Source of the DNA: Tannerellaceae bacterium
Lineage (GTDB): Bacteria > Bacteroidota > Bacteroidia > Bacteroidales > Tannerellaceae
Direction: 5' to 3'
DNA: 64,000 nt
Assembly: GCA_031274415.1 (NCBI GenBank)
Contig: JAISQD010000043.1
Span: forward strand, 1-64,000
The notes below the pieces were generated by a model. The model was not told the origin of the DNA. It did no database searches and was given only the letters and a program-made list of their open reading frames with translations. Both the position numbers and the translations under genes were made by a program. The number at the start of each line of letters is the position of its first letter. The stretch's first letter is position 1. Shown one piece after another: positions 1 through 8,791 of the stretch.

Positions 1-49
1 AGGCCATACTGAATGATTCGTTTACTTTTGTTCTTCTTTTCAGCGCCAT
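1..49 (-). CDS. exbD: ExbD/TolR-type biopolymer transport protein, N-terminal fragment
   Basis: Only the first 16 codons lie inside the window; the gene runs off the left edge. The visible peptide begins MALKRRTKVNESFSMA, the basic cytoplasmic leader typical of Bacteroidetes ExbD proteins just before their single membrane helix. It starts 7 bp after the stop of the ExbB homologue and is read in the same direction, so it is very probably the partner subunit of the proton-driven motor that energises TonB-dependent outer-membrane transport. Identity rests on the short leader plus position next to exbB. Confidence 0.72.
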   Translation of the reverse strand, partial: MALKRRTKVNESFSMA

Positions 50-56
50 TTGTATG

Positions 57-767
57 TTAATTAGCCGGTTCGTTCAATAAATCCATAAACTCCATCGTGC
101 GGGCTTCCATCTTGTTCACGACATTGTCGACGCTGGATACCAAGTAATTGTAGGCAAACAGGGTGATGATGCCGACAATCAATCCGGCCACCGTCGTCAC
201 CAACGCTTCATAGATACCGTTCGACAGCAGGGAGATATCGACATTGGAACCGGCGTTCGCCATATCAAAGAAAGCCCTCACCATACCGGTCACCGTACCC
301 AAGAAGCCGATCATCGGCGCCCCGCCTACGATGGTGGCAATCAGCGGAAACCCTTTTTCTAATTTTGCCACTTCAAGATTCCCGACATTCTCGATAGCGA
401 TCAGCACGTCGTTCATCGGACGCCCCAACCGCGAGATGCCCTTTTCGATCATGCGGGCGGAAGGCGTATTGGTACTGCGGCACAGGTTTAAAGCCGATTC
501 GACTTTTCCCTCATGGATATAATCCTTGATCCGGTTCATAAACGACTCGTCCTCTTTCCCTGCGCGGCGGATGACCAGCAGGCGTTGGATAAAGATATAC
601 ACTGCCAAAAGCGACAAGATGAGCAACACACCCACAATCCATCCGCCTTTTGTAGCCAGATCCAATATGTTTATCTCTGCTTCGGTGGGCATGCCTGCCG
701 TTGTCAAATCAGGCATATCATCCGGCAGTTGTGTTCCGGCGGCCTGTAATGAAAGTAAAATACTCAT
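57..767 (-). CDS. exbB: MotA/TolQ/ExbB proton channel family protein
   Basis: Inner-membrane proton-channel subunit that, with ExbD and TonB, couples the proton gradient to uptake through TonB-dependent receptors. The 236-residue protein has a short N-terminal segment, a first membrane helix near residues 42-65, and a C-terminal pair of helices near 138-162 and 185-210 that hold the conserved small-residue core GFLGTVTGM and TTVAGLIVGI, the signature of the MotA/TolQ/ExbB family. It lies 33 bp downstream of pdxJ and 7 bp upstream of exbD, so the three genes are probably co-transcribed. The N-terminal extension before the first helix is normal in Bacteroidetes members. Confidence 0.92.
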   Translation of the reverse strand: MSILLSLQAAGTQLPDDMPDLTTAGMPTEAEINILDLATKGGWIVGVLLILSLLAVYIFIQRLLVIRRAGKEDESFMNRIKDYIHEGKVESALNLCRSTNTPSARMIEKGISRLGRPMNDVLIAIENVGNLEVAKLEKGFPLIATIVGGAPMIGFLGTVTGMVRAFFDMANAGSNVDISLLSNGIYEALVTTVAGLIVGIITLFAYNYLVSSVDNVVNKMEARTMEFMDLLNEPAN

Positions 768-800
768 TGTTTTTGTCCTTATTTTTATTAGTATTACTGT

Positions 801-1520
801 TTATTTCTGTTGTAAACATGCTTTATATAACGAAATGGCCTTTTCCAATCCATAATATAAGGCGTCGCAAATAAGGGCGTGCCCTATGGACACCTCTTCA
901 ATCCACGTGATGTGCTGGTTAAAGAAAGCCAGGTTGTCAAGATTCAGGTCATGCCCGGCATTGACGCCCAAACCCAAGCTTTTCGCATACTTGGCGGCGG
1001 CGGCAAAAGGGCTGATCGCCGCCTCTTTATCAACAGGGTAATTGGCCGCATACGGTTCGGTATACAGCTCTATGCGGTCTGTCCCTGTTTTAGCGGCAAG
1101 TTCGATATTATCCAGGTTTGTCCCTACAAAGAGAGAGGTACGAATGCCTTTGGAGGTAAACAGATCGACCAGCTCGCTCAACAGGTTGAACGAGTCTTTC
1201 ACCTGCCACCCGGCGTTGGAGGTGATCGCATCGGGCTTGTCGGGCACCAGTGTGACCTGCGTGGGTTTTACCTTTAATACCAAATCAATGAATGGTTGAC
1301 AAGGATAGCCTTCTATGTTGAACTCTGTTTTTATCAACGGTTTCAACGCGTATACGTCGGCATAACGGATATGGCGTTCGTCGGGGCGTGGATGAACGGT
1401 AATCCCCTGCGCCCCAAACGTCTCGCAATCGACCGCCACTTTCAATATATCCGGCATATTACCGCCTCGTGCATTGCGAATAGTGGCTACCTTGTTTATA
1501 TTTACACTTAAATTTGTCAT
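801..1520 (-). CDS. pdxJ: pyridoxine 5'-phosphate synthase
   Basis: Condenses 1-deoxy-D-xylulose 5-phosphate with 3-amino-2-oxopropyl phosphate to give pyridoxine 5'-phosphate, the last step of the DXP-dependent vitamin B6 route. The 239-residue length matches the family. Family motifs are visible: [17 protein letters not shown] at the N-terminus, the [11 protein letters not shown] active-site segment, a TEPYA stretch and the [13 protein letters not shown] phosphate-binding region. The gene heads a probable pdxJ-exbB-exbD transcript and is divergent from the CBS-domain gene, with interleaved promoters between them. The start is the ATG that gives the family's usual N-terminus. Confidence 0.97.
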   Translation of the reverse strand: MTNLSVNINKVATIRNARGGNMPDILKVAVDCETFGAQGITVHPRPDERHIRYADVYALKPLIKTEFNIEGYPCQPFIDLVLKVKPTQVTLVPDKPDAITSNAGWQVKDSFNLLSELVDLFTSKGIRTSLFVGTNLDNIELAAKTGTDRIELYTEPYAANYPVDKEAAISPFAAAAKYAKSLGLGVNAGHDLNLDNLAFFNQHITWIEEVSIGHALICDALYYGLEKAISLYKACLQQK

Positions 1521-1549
1521 TGTATTATCGTACTATCTTTTCTTTTGTT

Positions 1550-1557
1550 TATATTTG
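1550..1557 (+). promoter_or_regulatory. -7 promoter box for CBS protein-nadK
   Basis: TATATTTG matches the Bacteroidetes -7 consensus TAnnTTTG and lies 49 bp before the CBS-protein ATG. It is interleaved with the oppositely directed pdxJ promoter. Confidence 0.6.
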
Positions 1558-1571
1558 CATAAAAGTAACGG

Positions 1572-1579
1572 CAAATTTA
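1572..1579 (-). promoter_or_regulatory. -7 promoter box for pdxJ-exbB-exbD
   Basis: TAAATTTG on the minus strand matches TAnnTTTG, 52 bp upstream of the pdxJ start. The expected start point falls at about the same base pair as the start point of the divergent gene. Confidence 0.55.
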
Positions 1580-1605
1580 GCAGGATTTAGGGAATATATG
1601 GAAAA

Positions 1606-2268
1606 ATGTTAGTGAAAGATTTCATAACAAAAGAAATTCCGGTGTTAAAAATCTCTGATACGGTAAGATTCGCCTTATCCGTCATGGATGACCTGAAGTT
1701 AAGACATCTTCCTTTAGTGACGGATGGAGACTACCGGTGTCTGGTATCGGAAAAGGATTTATTAGAGATGCCGGACCTGATGGCTGCAATTGGAGAACCG
1801 GTATTGTTCGCGCCGAGTATCAAAGAAAATGGGCATTTGCATGAGCTGATCGCCCGCATGGCGCGGTACCATCTTTGCCTGTTGCCTGTCGTCTCTGCCG
1901 GAGGGCGGTATCTTGGAGCCATTACCGGTGATCAATTGATTGAAATTCTTGCCGGTTTATGTCATGCCGAAGCGTTGGGGAGTGTGATTGTCCTGGACAT
2001 GTGGCCACAGGATTATGTGCTTTCCGATATCGCCCGGATAGTGGAAGATAATAATGCCCATATCATGAACCTGTTTTCGACGATGGATGGCGAGAACAGA
2101 GGACGGCTGGCGGTGACCATTAAAATCGACCTTGAAGATGCTACCCCTGTGATTCGCAGCTTTGAACGGTTTAATTATAAAGTCCTGTCCCATTTCATGG
2201 AGACGGGAATAGTGGACGAAGTCTTGCAGCGGCGCATGAACGAGCTGCTGTATTATATGAATATGTAA
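1606..2268 (+). CDS. CBS-domain protein with ACT-like C-terminus
   Basis: Probable small-molecule sensor, 220 residues. Two CBS motifs occupy roughly residues 1-53 and 60-115, the arrangement that forms a Bateman module binding adenine nucleotides in characterised proteins. Residues from about 126 to 200 (GSVIVLDMWPQDYVLSDIA and following) read like an ACT-type regulatory fold. There is no catalytic domain. It is 13 bp upstream of nadK and surely co-transcribed with it, so a role in sensing nucleotide status around NAD(P) metabolism is plausible, but the ligand is not known. An in-frame upstream ATG is excluded by a stop. Confidence 0.85.
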   Translation: MLVKDFITKEIPVLKISDTVRFALSVMDDLKLRHLPLVTDGDYRCLVSEKDLLEMPDLMAAIGEPVLFAPSIKENGHLHELIARMARYHLCLLPVVSAGGRYLGAITGDQLIEILAGLCHAEALGSVIVLDMWPQDYVLSDIARIVEDNNAHIMNLFSTMDGENRGRLAVTIKIDLEDATPVIRSFERFNYKVLSHFMETGIVDEVLQRRMNELLYYMNM

Positions 2269-2281
2269 AGGAAAAAGGCGT

Positions 2282-3157
2282 ATGAAGGTAGGCATATTCG
2301 GCAGCAACTGTCAAATAGAGAAGCAGAATCTGGTCAGACGGTTGTTTGAGAAGTTGTTTGTCATGGATGCGGAAATCTATGTCGATCACGACTTCTATCC
2401 GTTTCTTGCGGATAACCCCGGTTATAAGCCGGAGATAAAGGGGGTGTTGACCGGAGATGCATTTGATTTGGATATGGCATTAAGCGTTGGCGGCGACGGG
2501 ACTTTTCTCCGTACGGCCGCCCGGGTAAACAAACAGGATATCCCGATTTTGGGGATCAATACCGGCCGGTTGGGGTTCCTGGCGGATATAGGGAGTAATG
2601 AGCTGGAGGAAACGCTGGATGAACTTTTCAAGAATTATTATACGGTAGAAGCGCGTACCCTGCTACGCCTGCATACGGAAGAGGGCGCTTTCGGGAACTA
2701 CAATTATGCGTTGAACGAAATTGCCGTTTTAAAACGGGACACCTCCTCCATGATTACCATTCATGCCTCCATAGGAGAAGAGTATCTTGCCACCTATCAG
2801 GCGGACGGTTTGATTATTGCCACACCGACAGGTTCTACGGCCTACTCCATGAGCGTGAACGGACCGATCATCGCTCCTCAAAACAATAGCCTTGTCCTGA
2901 CGCCTGTCGCTCCCCATTCGTTAAATGTGCGTCCGTTGGTTATCCCCGACTCCTCTGTCGTTACGCTGGAGGTGGAAAGCCGTAACGAAATATTCCTCGT
3001 ATCATTGGACGGACGGTCCGAGATCTTTCCGGCCGGCGATGTACTGACCATTTGCAAAGCGGATTATACGACAAAAGTCATTAAGCGGCGCAATCATACG
3101 TTTTACCAGACGTTGCGTGAGAAACTGATGTGGGGCGCGGATGCAAGGATGAAGTGA
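2282..3157 (+). CDS. nadK: NAD kinase
   Basis: Phosphorylates NAD to NADP using ATP or polyphosphate. The 291-residue protein carries the GGDGT motif at residues 70-74, the NE pair at 145-146 and the glycine-rich PTGSTAYSMS segment, all diagnostic of the NadK/PpnK family. The usual INTGRLGFLAD stretch lies between them. It follows the CBS-domain gene by 13 bp. In Bacteroidetes the grouping pdxJ / CBS protein / nadK is a recurring neighbourhood. No anomaly is visible. Confidence 0.97.
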   Translation: MKVGIFGSNCQIEKQNLVRRLFEKLFVMDAEIYVDHDFYPFLADNPGYKPEIKGVLTGDAFDLDMALSVGGDGTFLRTAARVNKQDIPILGINTGRLGFLADIGSNELEETLDELFKNYYTVEARTLLRLHTEEGAFGNYNYALNEIAVLKRDTSSMITIHASIGEEYLATYQADGLIIATPTGSTAYSMSVNGPIIAPQNNSLVLTPVAPHSLNVRPLVIPDSSVVTLEVESRNEIFLVSLDGRSEIFPAGDVLTICKADYTTKVIKRRNHTFYQTLREKLMWGADARMK

Positions 3158-3226
3158 TCATACGCTTTTACAATTGAAAACGTAGACTTTTAAGTAAAAT
3201 TGCATGCTGCATATCCTAATTTGTTT

Positions 3227-3234
3227 TACTTTTG
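3227..3234 (+). promoter_or_regulatory. -7 promoter box for the Mur-ligase-like gene
   Basis: TACTTTTG matches TAnnTTTG and ends 15 bp before the ATG, implying a very short leader. Confidence 0.6.
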
Positions 3235-3249
3235 CATCAAAATTAAATA

Positions 3250-4176
3250 ATGCGAAACGTTCATTTGATCTCTGTCTCTGAACCTTTAATGCTTGATCTG
3301 GCTGTTGCAATCAAGGGAGAAGGATATGACATAACAGCTTCCGGCGATGACTTGACCGAAGCGGCTATGGCAAAGCTTCGTCTTGCCGGATGTGTGTTTT
3401 ATGGGAATGGCTGGTTCCCCGACCGGTTGATGAAGAGTATAAATTTTGTTGTCCTTGGCACGGAAGTCAAGCGGAATAACCCCGAATTGCTACGGGCAAA
3501 AGAGTTGGGGCTGTTGATCCTCTCCATTCCCGAATTTATTTTTGAACGGACTAAAGAGAAGACGCGTGTTGTCGTAGCCGGCAGTCAGGGAAAGAAGTCC
3601 ATTATTTCGATGATTGTGTATGCGCTAAACTTGCAGAAATTAAAGTTCGACTATGCCCTGACAAGTGAAATAGCCGAATTATCCAGCCGGGTAAAGATCA
3701 GCTTCGAAGCGCGTATTGCTATTATTGAAGGGGATGAACATGTGACCTCCAAGCTTGAGAAACGGTTTCAGCTGGAATTTTACCGGCCGCACATTGCCGT
3801 GCTGACGAACCTGATCTGGACGCCGTCCAGCGGACATACCACGCCTGAAAAGTACCCGGACGTCTACCGCTCTTTTATCTCTTCCATCAAGAAGGAGGGA
3901 AAACTGATTTATTACAGTGGCGACAAGGTGGTGAACCAACTGGCGGAAGAGGTACGTGACGATATTACAGCCATCCCGTACGAACAGCATGCCATCACGG
4001 AAAGGAACGGGGAGACCTTTTTGCAAACGCGTTACGGAGACTATCAGGTACGCATCCCGGACGCTTATTTCCTGATCAATTTGAATGCCGCCCGTTTAGT
4101 CAGCCGTCAATTGGGAGTCAAGGATACCAACTTCTATCAGGCCATGTCTGATTACAGCCTCTCTTCGTTTCTATGA
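3250..4176 (+). CDS. Mur ligase-like protein, shortened and probably non-catalytic
   Basis: Resembles the first two domains of UDP-N-acetylmuramate ligases of the MurC/Mpl group: an N-terminal nucleotide-sugar-binding Rossmann-like part (about 1-100) and a Mur ligase central domain. At 308 residues it lacks the C-terminal amino-acid-binding domain of the ~450-residue enzymes. The P-loop reads GSQGKKS (111-117) instead of GTHGKTT/S, and the segment that normally carries the WDH motif reads WTPSSGHTT. The lysine of the P-loop and an EGDE acidic segment remain. It overlaps the next gene by 4 bp. It could be a regulatory or scaffold paralogue rather than a ligase; a catalytic role is unlikely but not excluded. 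Confidence 0.75.
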   Translation: MRNVHLISVSEPLMLDLAVAIKGEGYDITASGDDLTEAAMAKLRLAGCVFYGNGWFPDRLMKSINFVVLGTEVKRNNPELLRAKELGLLILSIPEFIFERTKEKTRVVVAGSQGKKSIISMIVYALNLQKLKFDYALTSEIAELSSRVKISFEARIAIIEGDEHVTSKLEKRFQLEFYRPHIAVLTNLIWTPSSGHTTPEKYPDVYRSFISSIKKEGKLIYYSGDKVVNQLAEEVRDDITAIPYEQHAITERNGETFLQTRYGDYQVRIPDAYFLINLNAARLVSRQLGVKDTNFYQAMSDYSLSSFL

Positions 4177-4721
4177 TAATCGCCCAGCGGAAAAGAACGG
4201 AAAATATAGCCGAATACCTGCTTTATATGTGGCAGGTAGAAGATCTGATTCGCGCCAACCGGTTCGATATGGATGTGATACGCCGTACGGTGATAGCCCG
4301 TTATGACCAGCCGGAAGAGGTGAAAGAAGAGATTGCCCGCTGGTATGAAGAGCTGATCGGGATGATGCGCGGCGAGGGCGTCGTGGAGAAGGGGCATATA
4401 CAGTTGAATAAGAATGTGATCCTCACATTAACGGAGCTGCATCTGCGGCTACTCAGATCTCCTGAAGAGATGATATACGGTGCGGCATATGACAAAACGC
4501 TCCCTTATATTGTACACCTCCGGTCGAAGTCGGGAGGCGAAGATATCGCTGAATTGGAAACCTGTTTCACGGCTATTTATGGCTACCTGATGCTTAAAAT
4601 GCAACAGAAAGAGATCAGTGCGGATACGATGGAAGGGATAAAACAGATCAGCTCATTCCTTGCTTTGCTCTCCGAAAAGTACCGGGCAGACAGGAATGGC
4701 GAACTGGAACTCAAAGAATAG
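4173..4721 (+). CDS. DUF4924 family protein
   Basis: A 182-residue soluble, mostly helical, charged protein typical of the Bacteroidetes-specific DUF4924 family (N-terminus with IAQRKRTENIAEYLLYMWQ). No catalytic motif, signal peptide or membrane segment is visible and the function is unknown. Its ATG overlaps the stop of the Mur-ligase-like gene (ATGA), so the two are translationally coupled, which hints at a shared task in the cell envelope. rfbD follows 6 bp downstream. Confidence 0.8.
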   Translation: MIIAQRKRTENIAEYLLYMWQVEDLIRANRFDMDVIRRTVIARYDQPEEVKEEIARWYEELIGMMRGEGVVEKGHIQLNKNVILTLTELHLRLLRSPEEMIYGAAYDKTLPYIVHLRSKSGGEDIAELETCFTAIYGYLMLKMQQKEISADTMEGIKQISSFLALLSEKYRADRNGELELKE

Positions 4722-4727
4722 AAACGG

Positions 4728-5606
4728 ATGAAAACAATTTTAGTCACCGGCGCCAACGGGCAACTGGGGAACGCGCTTCGCCGGTTGGCGTGGCAATATG
4801 ACGGCCGGTATACCTTTCTTTTTACCGATATCGACTCGCTTGATATCGGTGACCGGACGGCCATACAGGCCTGTATACAGTCAAACGCCGTCCGTTATGT
4901 GATCAATTGTGCGGCGTATACCGCTGTCGACCGGGCGGAAGAGGATGAAGAACGGTGTTTGAAGATAAACAGGGATGCGGTTCGTTACCTGGGAGAAGCC
5001 GTTGCCGGCGCAGGGATAAAACTAATCCATATCTCTACCGATTACGTATACGACGGGACGAACAGCCTGCCTTATGTCGAGACGGACTACACCTGCCCCA
5101 TGTCGGCCTATGGGCGAAGCAAGCTGGCAGGAGAACGCGCGCTTCAGGACGTTTGTCCGGACGCGGGGATTATACTCCGTACGTCATGGTTGTACTCCGG
5201 GTTCGGGAATAACTTCGTGGATACCATCCTCCGTTTGGCAAAAGAGCGGGAGGAGTTGCGCGTGGTATCCGACCAGATCGGAACGCCTACCTGTGCAGGC
5301 GATCTGGCTTCGGCGATTCTTTCCATCATCGGGTCTGCCGAAGCGGGCAATTTCTATCCGGGCATATTCCATTATTCCAACGAAGGCGTTTGCAGCTGGT
5401 ATGATTTCGCGCTGAAGATCGTGCGGTTTGCACAGGTCAATTGCCGGGTGCTTCCCATCGACACGACAGACTATCCTACCCGCGCCATTCGTCCCCAGTA
5501 CAGCGTACTCAACAAAAGAAAGATAAAAGAGACCTATCACCTGGCCATTCCCCATTGGGAAGAGAGCCTGGAATGTATGCTTCACACGTTAAAAGAGGAA
5601 AGATAA
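4728..5606 (+). CDS. rfbD: dTDP-4-dehydrorhamnose reductase
   Basis: NADPH-dependent reductase that completes dTDP-L-rhamnose synthesis for cell-surface polysaccharides. The 292-residue protein is an extended short-chain dehydrogenase with GANGQLG at 8-14, [12 protein letters not shown] around 60-71, STDYVYDG around 103-110 and the catalytic YxxxK as Y128/K132. The other rfb genes (rfbA, rfbB, rfbC) are not adjacent; instead it lies in a run with DUF4924 upstream and prfC 1 bp downstream, so it is probably in a housekeeping operon rather than in a glycan cluster. Confidence 0.94.
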   Translation: MKTILVTGANGQLGNALRRLAWQYDGRYTFLFTDIDSLDIGDRTAIQACIQSNAVRYVINCAAYTAVDRAEEDEERCLKINRDAVRYLGEAVAGAGIKLIHISTDYVYDGTNSLPYVETDYTCPMSAYGRSKLAGERALQDVCPDAGIILRTSWLYSGFGNNFVDTILRLAKEREELRVVSDQIGTPTCAGDLASAILSIIGSAEAGNFYPGIFHYSNEGVCSWYDFALKIVRFAQVNCRVLPIDTTDYPTRAIRPQYSVLNKRKIKETYHLAIPHWEESLECMLHTLKEER

Positions 5607-5607
5607 C

Positions 5608-7185
5608 ATGGCCTATTCGGAAGAGATACGAAAGAGAAGAACGTTTGCCATCGTGAGCCATCCCGACGCGGGAAAGACGACGCTTACGGAGAAACTGCTG
5701 TTGTTCGGCGGCGCCATCCACGTGGCCGGCGCCGTCAAATCAAACAAGATAAGGAAGACGGCGACCTCCGACTGGATGGAGATTGAGAAACAGCGCGGCA
5801 TATCCGTCGCCACCTCCGTCATGGCCTTTGACTATGCCGGCCATAAGATTACGATCCTGGATACGCCCGGTCACCAGGACTTTGCCGAAGATACGTTCCG
5901 GACGTTAACGGCAGTAGATAGCGTCATCATCGTCGTCGACGCGGCGAAAGGCGTTGAGGCGCAGACGCGGAAACTGATGGAGGTGTGCCGGATGCGTAAA
6001 ACGCCGGTGATCGTATTTATCAATAAAATGGACCGCGAGGGGAAAGACCCGTTCGACCTGCTGGATGAGATCGAAGAAGAGTTAAAGATCCATGTACGTC
6101 CACTGAGCTGGCCTATTGATATGGGACAGCGCTTCAAGGGCGTGTATGATATTTTTCAGGAAAAGTTGGAGCTGTATACGCCCAGCAAGCAATATGTGAC
6201 GGAGAGTATCGCGTTTAAAGACATCGACAGCCCCGACCTTGAAAAGCATATAGATGCTTCGTTAGCCGTCAAATTGCGCGAAGACCTCGAACTGATCGGG
6301 GGCGTCTATCCCGCCTTTGAGGTGGAGCGTTATTTGAAAGGAGATATCGCTCCGGTATTTTTCGGTTCGGCTTTAAACAATTTCGGGGTAAAAGAGCTTT
6401 TGGACTGTTTCATCGACATAGCGCCCTCGCCGCGTCCGGTACAGGCGATCGAGCGTGCTGTCGATCCGGAGGAAGAGCCGTTTACCGGCTTTGTTTTCAA
6501 GATCCATGCGAATATGGATCCCAACCACCGCAGCTGTATCGCTTTTGTGAAGATCTGCTCCGGGCGTTTCGAACGGAACGTGAATTACAAGCATGTCAGG
6601 TTCAATAAAATGATGCGCTTTAGCAGTCCGACCGCCTTTATGGCACAAAAGAAAGAGACGGTAGACGAAGCCTTTGCCGGTGATATTATCGGGCTTCCCG
6701 ACACGGGGAACTTCAAGATCGGCGATACGCTGACCGCAGGCGAAGAGCTTCACTTCAAAGGGTTACCCAGCTTCTCACCCGAAATGTTTAAATACATCGA
6801 GAATACCGATCCGATGAAATCCAAGCAGCTGAATAAAGGGATAGAACAGTTGACGGACGAAGGCGTCGCCCAATTGTTTACCAACCGCTTTAATGGACGC
6901 CGGATTATCGGGACAGTAGGGCCATTGCAGTTTGAGGTCATTCAATACCGCCTTCTGCACGAATATGGCGCCCAATGCAAATGGGAGCCTGTCGGATTGT
7001 ACAAAGCCTGCTGGATTGAAAGCGACAATGTACACATGCTGGAAAACTTCAAGAAGCGGAAAGTACAATACATGGCCGTCGATAAAGAGGGACGCGACGT
7101 CTATCTGGCGGATTCCGCGTATGTCCTGACTATGGCGCAACAGGATTTCCCCGATATTACATTCCACTTTACGTCGGAATTTTAG
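5608..7185 (+). CDS. prfC: peptide chain release factor 3
   Basis: GTPase that recycles RF1/RF2 from the ribosome after termination. The 525-residue protein has the translational GTPase motifs: G1 SHPDAGKTT at 17-25, DTPGH at 85-89 and NKMD at 139-142, followed by the domain II/III sequence of RF3 ([30 protein letters not shown]). The size matches RF3 and not EF-G (~700 residues). It starts one base after rfbD stops. No oddity is seen. Confidence 0.97.
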   Translation: MAYSEEIRKRRTFAIVSHPDAGKTTLTEKLLLFGGAIHVAGAVKSNKIRKTATSDWMEIEKQRGISVATSVMAFDYAGHKITILDTPGHQDFAEDTFRTLTAVDSVIIVVDAAKGVEAQTRKLMEVCRMRKTPVIVFINKMDREGKDPFDLLDEIEEELKIHVRPLSWPIDMGQRFKGVYDIFQEKLELYTPSKQYVTESIAFKDIDSPDLEKHIDASLAVKLREDLELIGGVYPAFEVERYLKGDIAPVFFGSALNNFGVKELLDCFIDIAPSPRPVQAIERAVDPEEEPFTGFVFKIHANMDPNHRSCIAFVKICSGRFERNVNYKHVRFNKMMRFSSPTAFMAQKKETVDEAFAGDIIGLPDTGNFKIGDTLTAGEELHFKGLPSFSPEMFKYIENTDPMKSKQLNKGIEQLTDEGVAQLFTNRFNGRRIIGTVGPLQFEVIQYRLLHEYGAQCKWEPVGLYKACWIESDNVHMLENFKKRKVQYMAVDKEGRDVYLADSAYVLTMAQQDFPDITFHFTSEF

Positions 7186-7216
7186 GGGCTGTTGGATATT
7201 ATCGGAAGAAAAGACG

Positions 7217-7224
7217 TATCTTTG
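7217..7224 (+). promoter_or_regulatory. -7 promoter box for lemA-M48 operon
   Basis: TATCTTTG matches TAnnTTTG, with its 3' end 22 bp before the lemA ATG. Confidence 0.65.
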
Positions 7225-7246
7225 GGGAAATAAAATACATATAGAT

Positions 7247-7804
7247 ATGACATGGCTTATTAGTATTGGAGTAATTGTAGTGCTGGCCGTTATCGTCGGT
7301 TCCATGTACAATTCGTTGGTCAAACTGAGAAACAACCGAGAGAATGCGTTTGCTGATATAGACGTCCAGTTGAAACAACGGCACGACCTTGTTCCCCAAT
7401 TGGTAGAAACCGTCAAAGGATATGCCGCCCACGAAAAGGAGACGCTGGACAGGGTGATCAGCGCACGTAACGGCGCCGTCAGCGCACAAACGATCAACGA
7501 CAAGATCGTTGCCGAGAATACCTTGAGTTCCGCCCTTGCCGGTATGCGCATCACCCTTGAAGCTTATCCCGACCTGAAAGCAAACCAGAATTTCATGCAC
7601 CTGCAGGAAGAGATTGCCGATCTGGAGAACAAACTGTCAGCCGTCAGACGCTACTTCAATTCGGCGACCAAAGAGCTGAACAACGCCGTCCAGACATTCC
7701 CTTCCAATATCATTGCCGGAATGTTCGGTTTCCATAAGGAGATCATGTTTGATTTGGGCGAACAGCGGGGCGCATACGAAGAGGCTCCCCAAATCCGGTT
7801 CTGA
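7247..7804 (+). CDS. lemA: LemA family protein
   Basis: A 185-residue protein with one N-terminal membrane helix (about 3-22) and a long helical cytoplasmic or periplasmic part. The family signature NNRENAFADIDVQLKQRHDL and the C-terminal FPSNIIAGMFGF segment are present. LemA proteins have no established biochemical activity; in many bacteria they are encoded with an HtpX-like protease, as here, where the M48 gene follows 18 bp downstream. The pair is thought to act in membrane protein quality control, which is an inference from context. Confidence 0.93.
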   Translation: MTWLISIGVIVVLAVIVGSMYNSLVKLRNNRENAFADIDVQLKQRHDLVPQLVETVKGYAAHEKETLDRVISARNGAVSAQTINDKIVAENTLSSALAGMRITLEAYPDLKANQNFMHLQEEIADLENKLSAVRRYFNSATKELNNAVQTFPSNIIAGMFGFHKEIMFDLGEQRGAYEEAPQIRF

Positions 7805-7822
7805 TTTGCGGGCTAACGTGTT

Positions 7823-8791
7823 ATGAAGTACATCGGAATACAGACCCAGAAAAGCCGGAATAATACCCGTACCCTATTTTTACTTCTCCTTTTCCCCTGC
7901 TTGGTGGTAGGGCTGATCTACCTGTTTTGCTTTTTATTCATCCTGTTCCTCTACAGGGATCAGTATGCTACGCATGCCGAGATGATCGATGCCGTCTATT
8001 TCCTGTTTATGGGGATCGCGCCTTATGCGCTCGGAGGCGTTATCCTTTGGTTTATCATAGCTTATTTCAACAATGTCCGTATCATACGGAATGCGACGAA
8101 TGCCCATCCGTTGGGACGAAAAGAGAATAAACGGGTGTACAACCTGGTCGAGAACCTGTGCATGAGCCAGGGGATGAAGATGCCTAAAATCAACATCATC
8201 AACGACGATTCCCTGAATGCCTTTGCCAGTGGGATCAACAGCAGGAGCTATACCATCACGCTGACGAACGGGGCGATTGATCGTTTGGACGACGAAGAGC
8301 TGGAAGGCGTCATCGCCCACGAGCTAACGCATATCCGCAACAATGATGTCAAACTATTGATCGTCTCCATTGTTTTTGTCGGTATATTTACCCTGATTGC
8401 CCAGATCGGGTTGCAACTGCTCCGCACGACGGGCGGAAGGGTGCGCGGTAAGGATAACAAGGGAGGGGCTATCGTGATTGTTTTGATTGCGCTGGTTATT
8501 GCCGCTATCGGGTACCTGTTTTCTTCGTTGATGCGGTTTGCCATCTCAAGGAAACGCGAATACCTGGCAGATGCCGGAGCGGTCGAGATGACCAAGAGGC
8601 CGCAAGCGTTGGCAAACGCCCTGCGCAAAATCGCCCTTGATCCGCAGGTGGAGGCGATCAAACGCAAAGACGTCGCCCAATTATTCATTGAGAACCCTGC
8701 TGTGACATCCCATTTCCGGAATCCCTTATCCGGCCTGTTCGCCACCCATCCGCCTATCCGGAAACGAATCGAAATACTGGAGCAGTTCTAA
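7823..8791 (+). CDS. M48 family membrane metalloprotease (HtpX-like)
   Basis: Zinc metalloprotease in the inner membrane. The 322-residue protein has two N-terminal membrane helices (about 18-45 and 58-83), then the zinc motif HELTH at 166-170, a third hydrophobic stretch near 212-236, and the downstream EYLADAGAVEMT segment that supplies the third zinc ligand (E). It is the partner of lemA upstream. Its 3' end overlaps the 3' end of the convergent menA gene by 4 bp, so neither gene has room for a private terminator. Confidence 0.93.
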   Translation: MKYIGIQTQKSRNNTRTLFLLLLFPCLVVGLIYLFCFLFILFLYRDQYATHAEMIDAVYFLFMGIAPYALGGVILWFIIAYFNNVRIIRNATNAHPLGRKENKRVYNLVENLCMSQGMKMPKINIINDDSLNAFASGINSRSYTITLTNGAIDRLDDEELEGVIAHELTHIRNNDVKLLIVSIVFVGIFTLIAQIGLQLLRTTGGRVRGKDNKGGAIVIVLIALVIAAIGYLFSSLMRFAISRKREYLADAGAVEMTKRPQALANALRKIALDPQVEAIKRKDVAQLFIENPAVTSHFRNPLSGLFATHPPIRKRIEILEQF

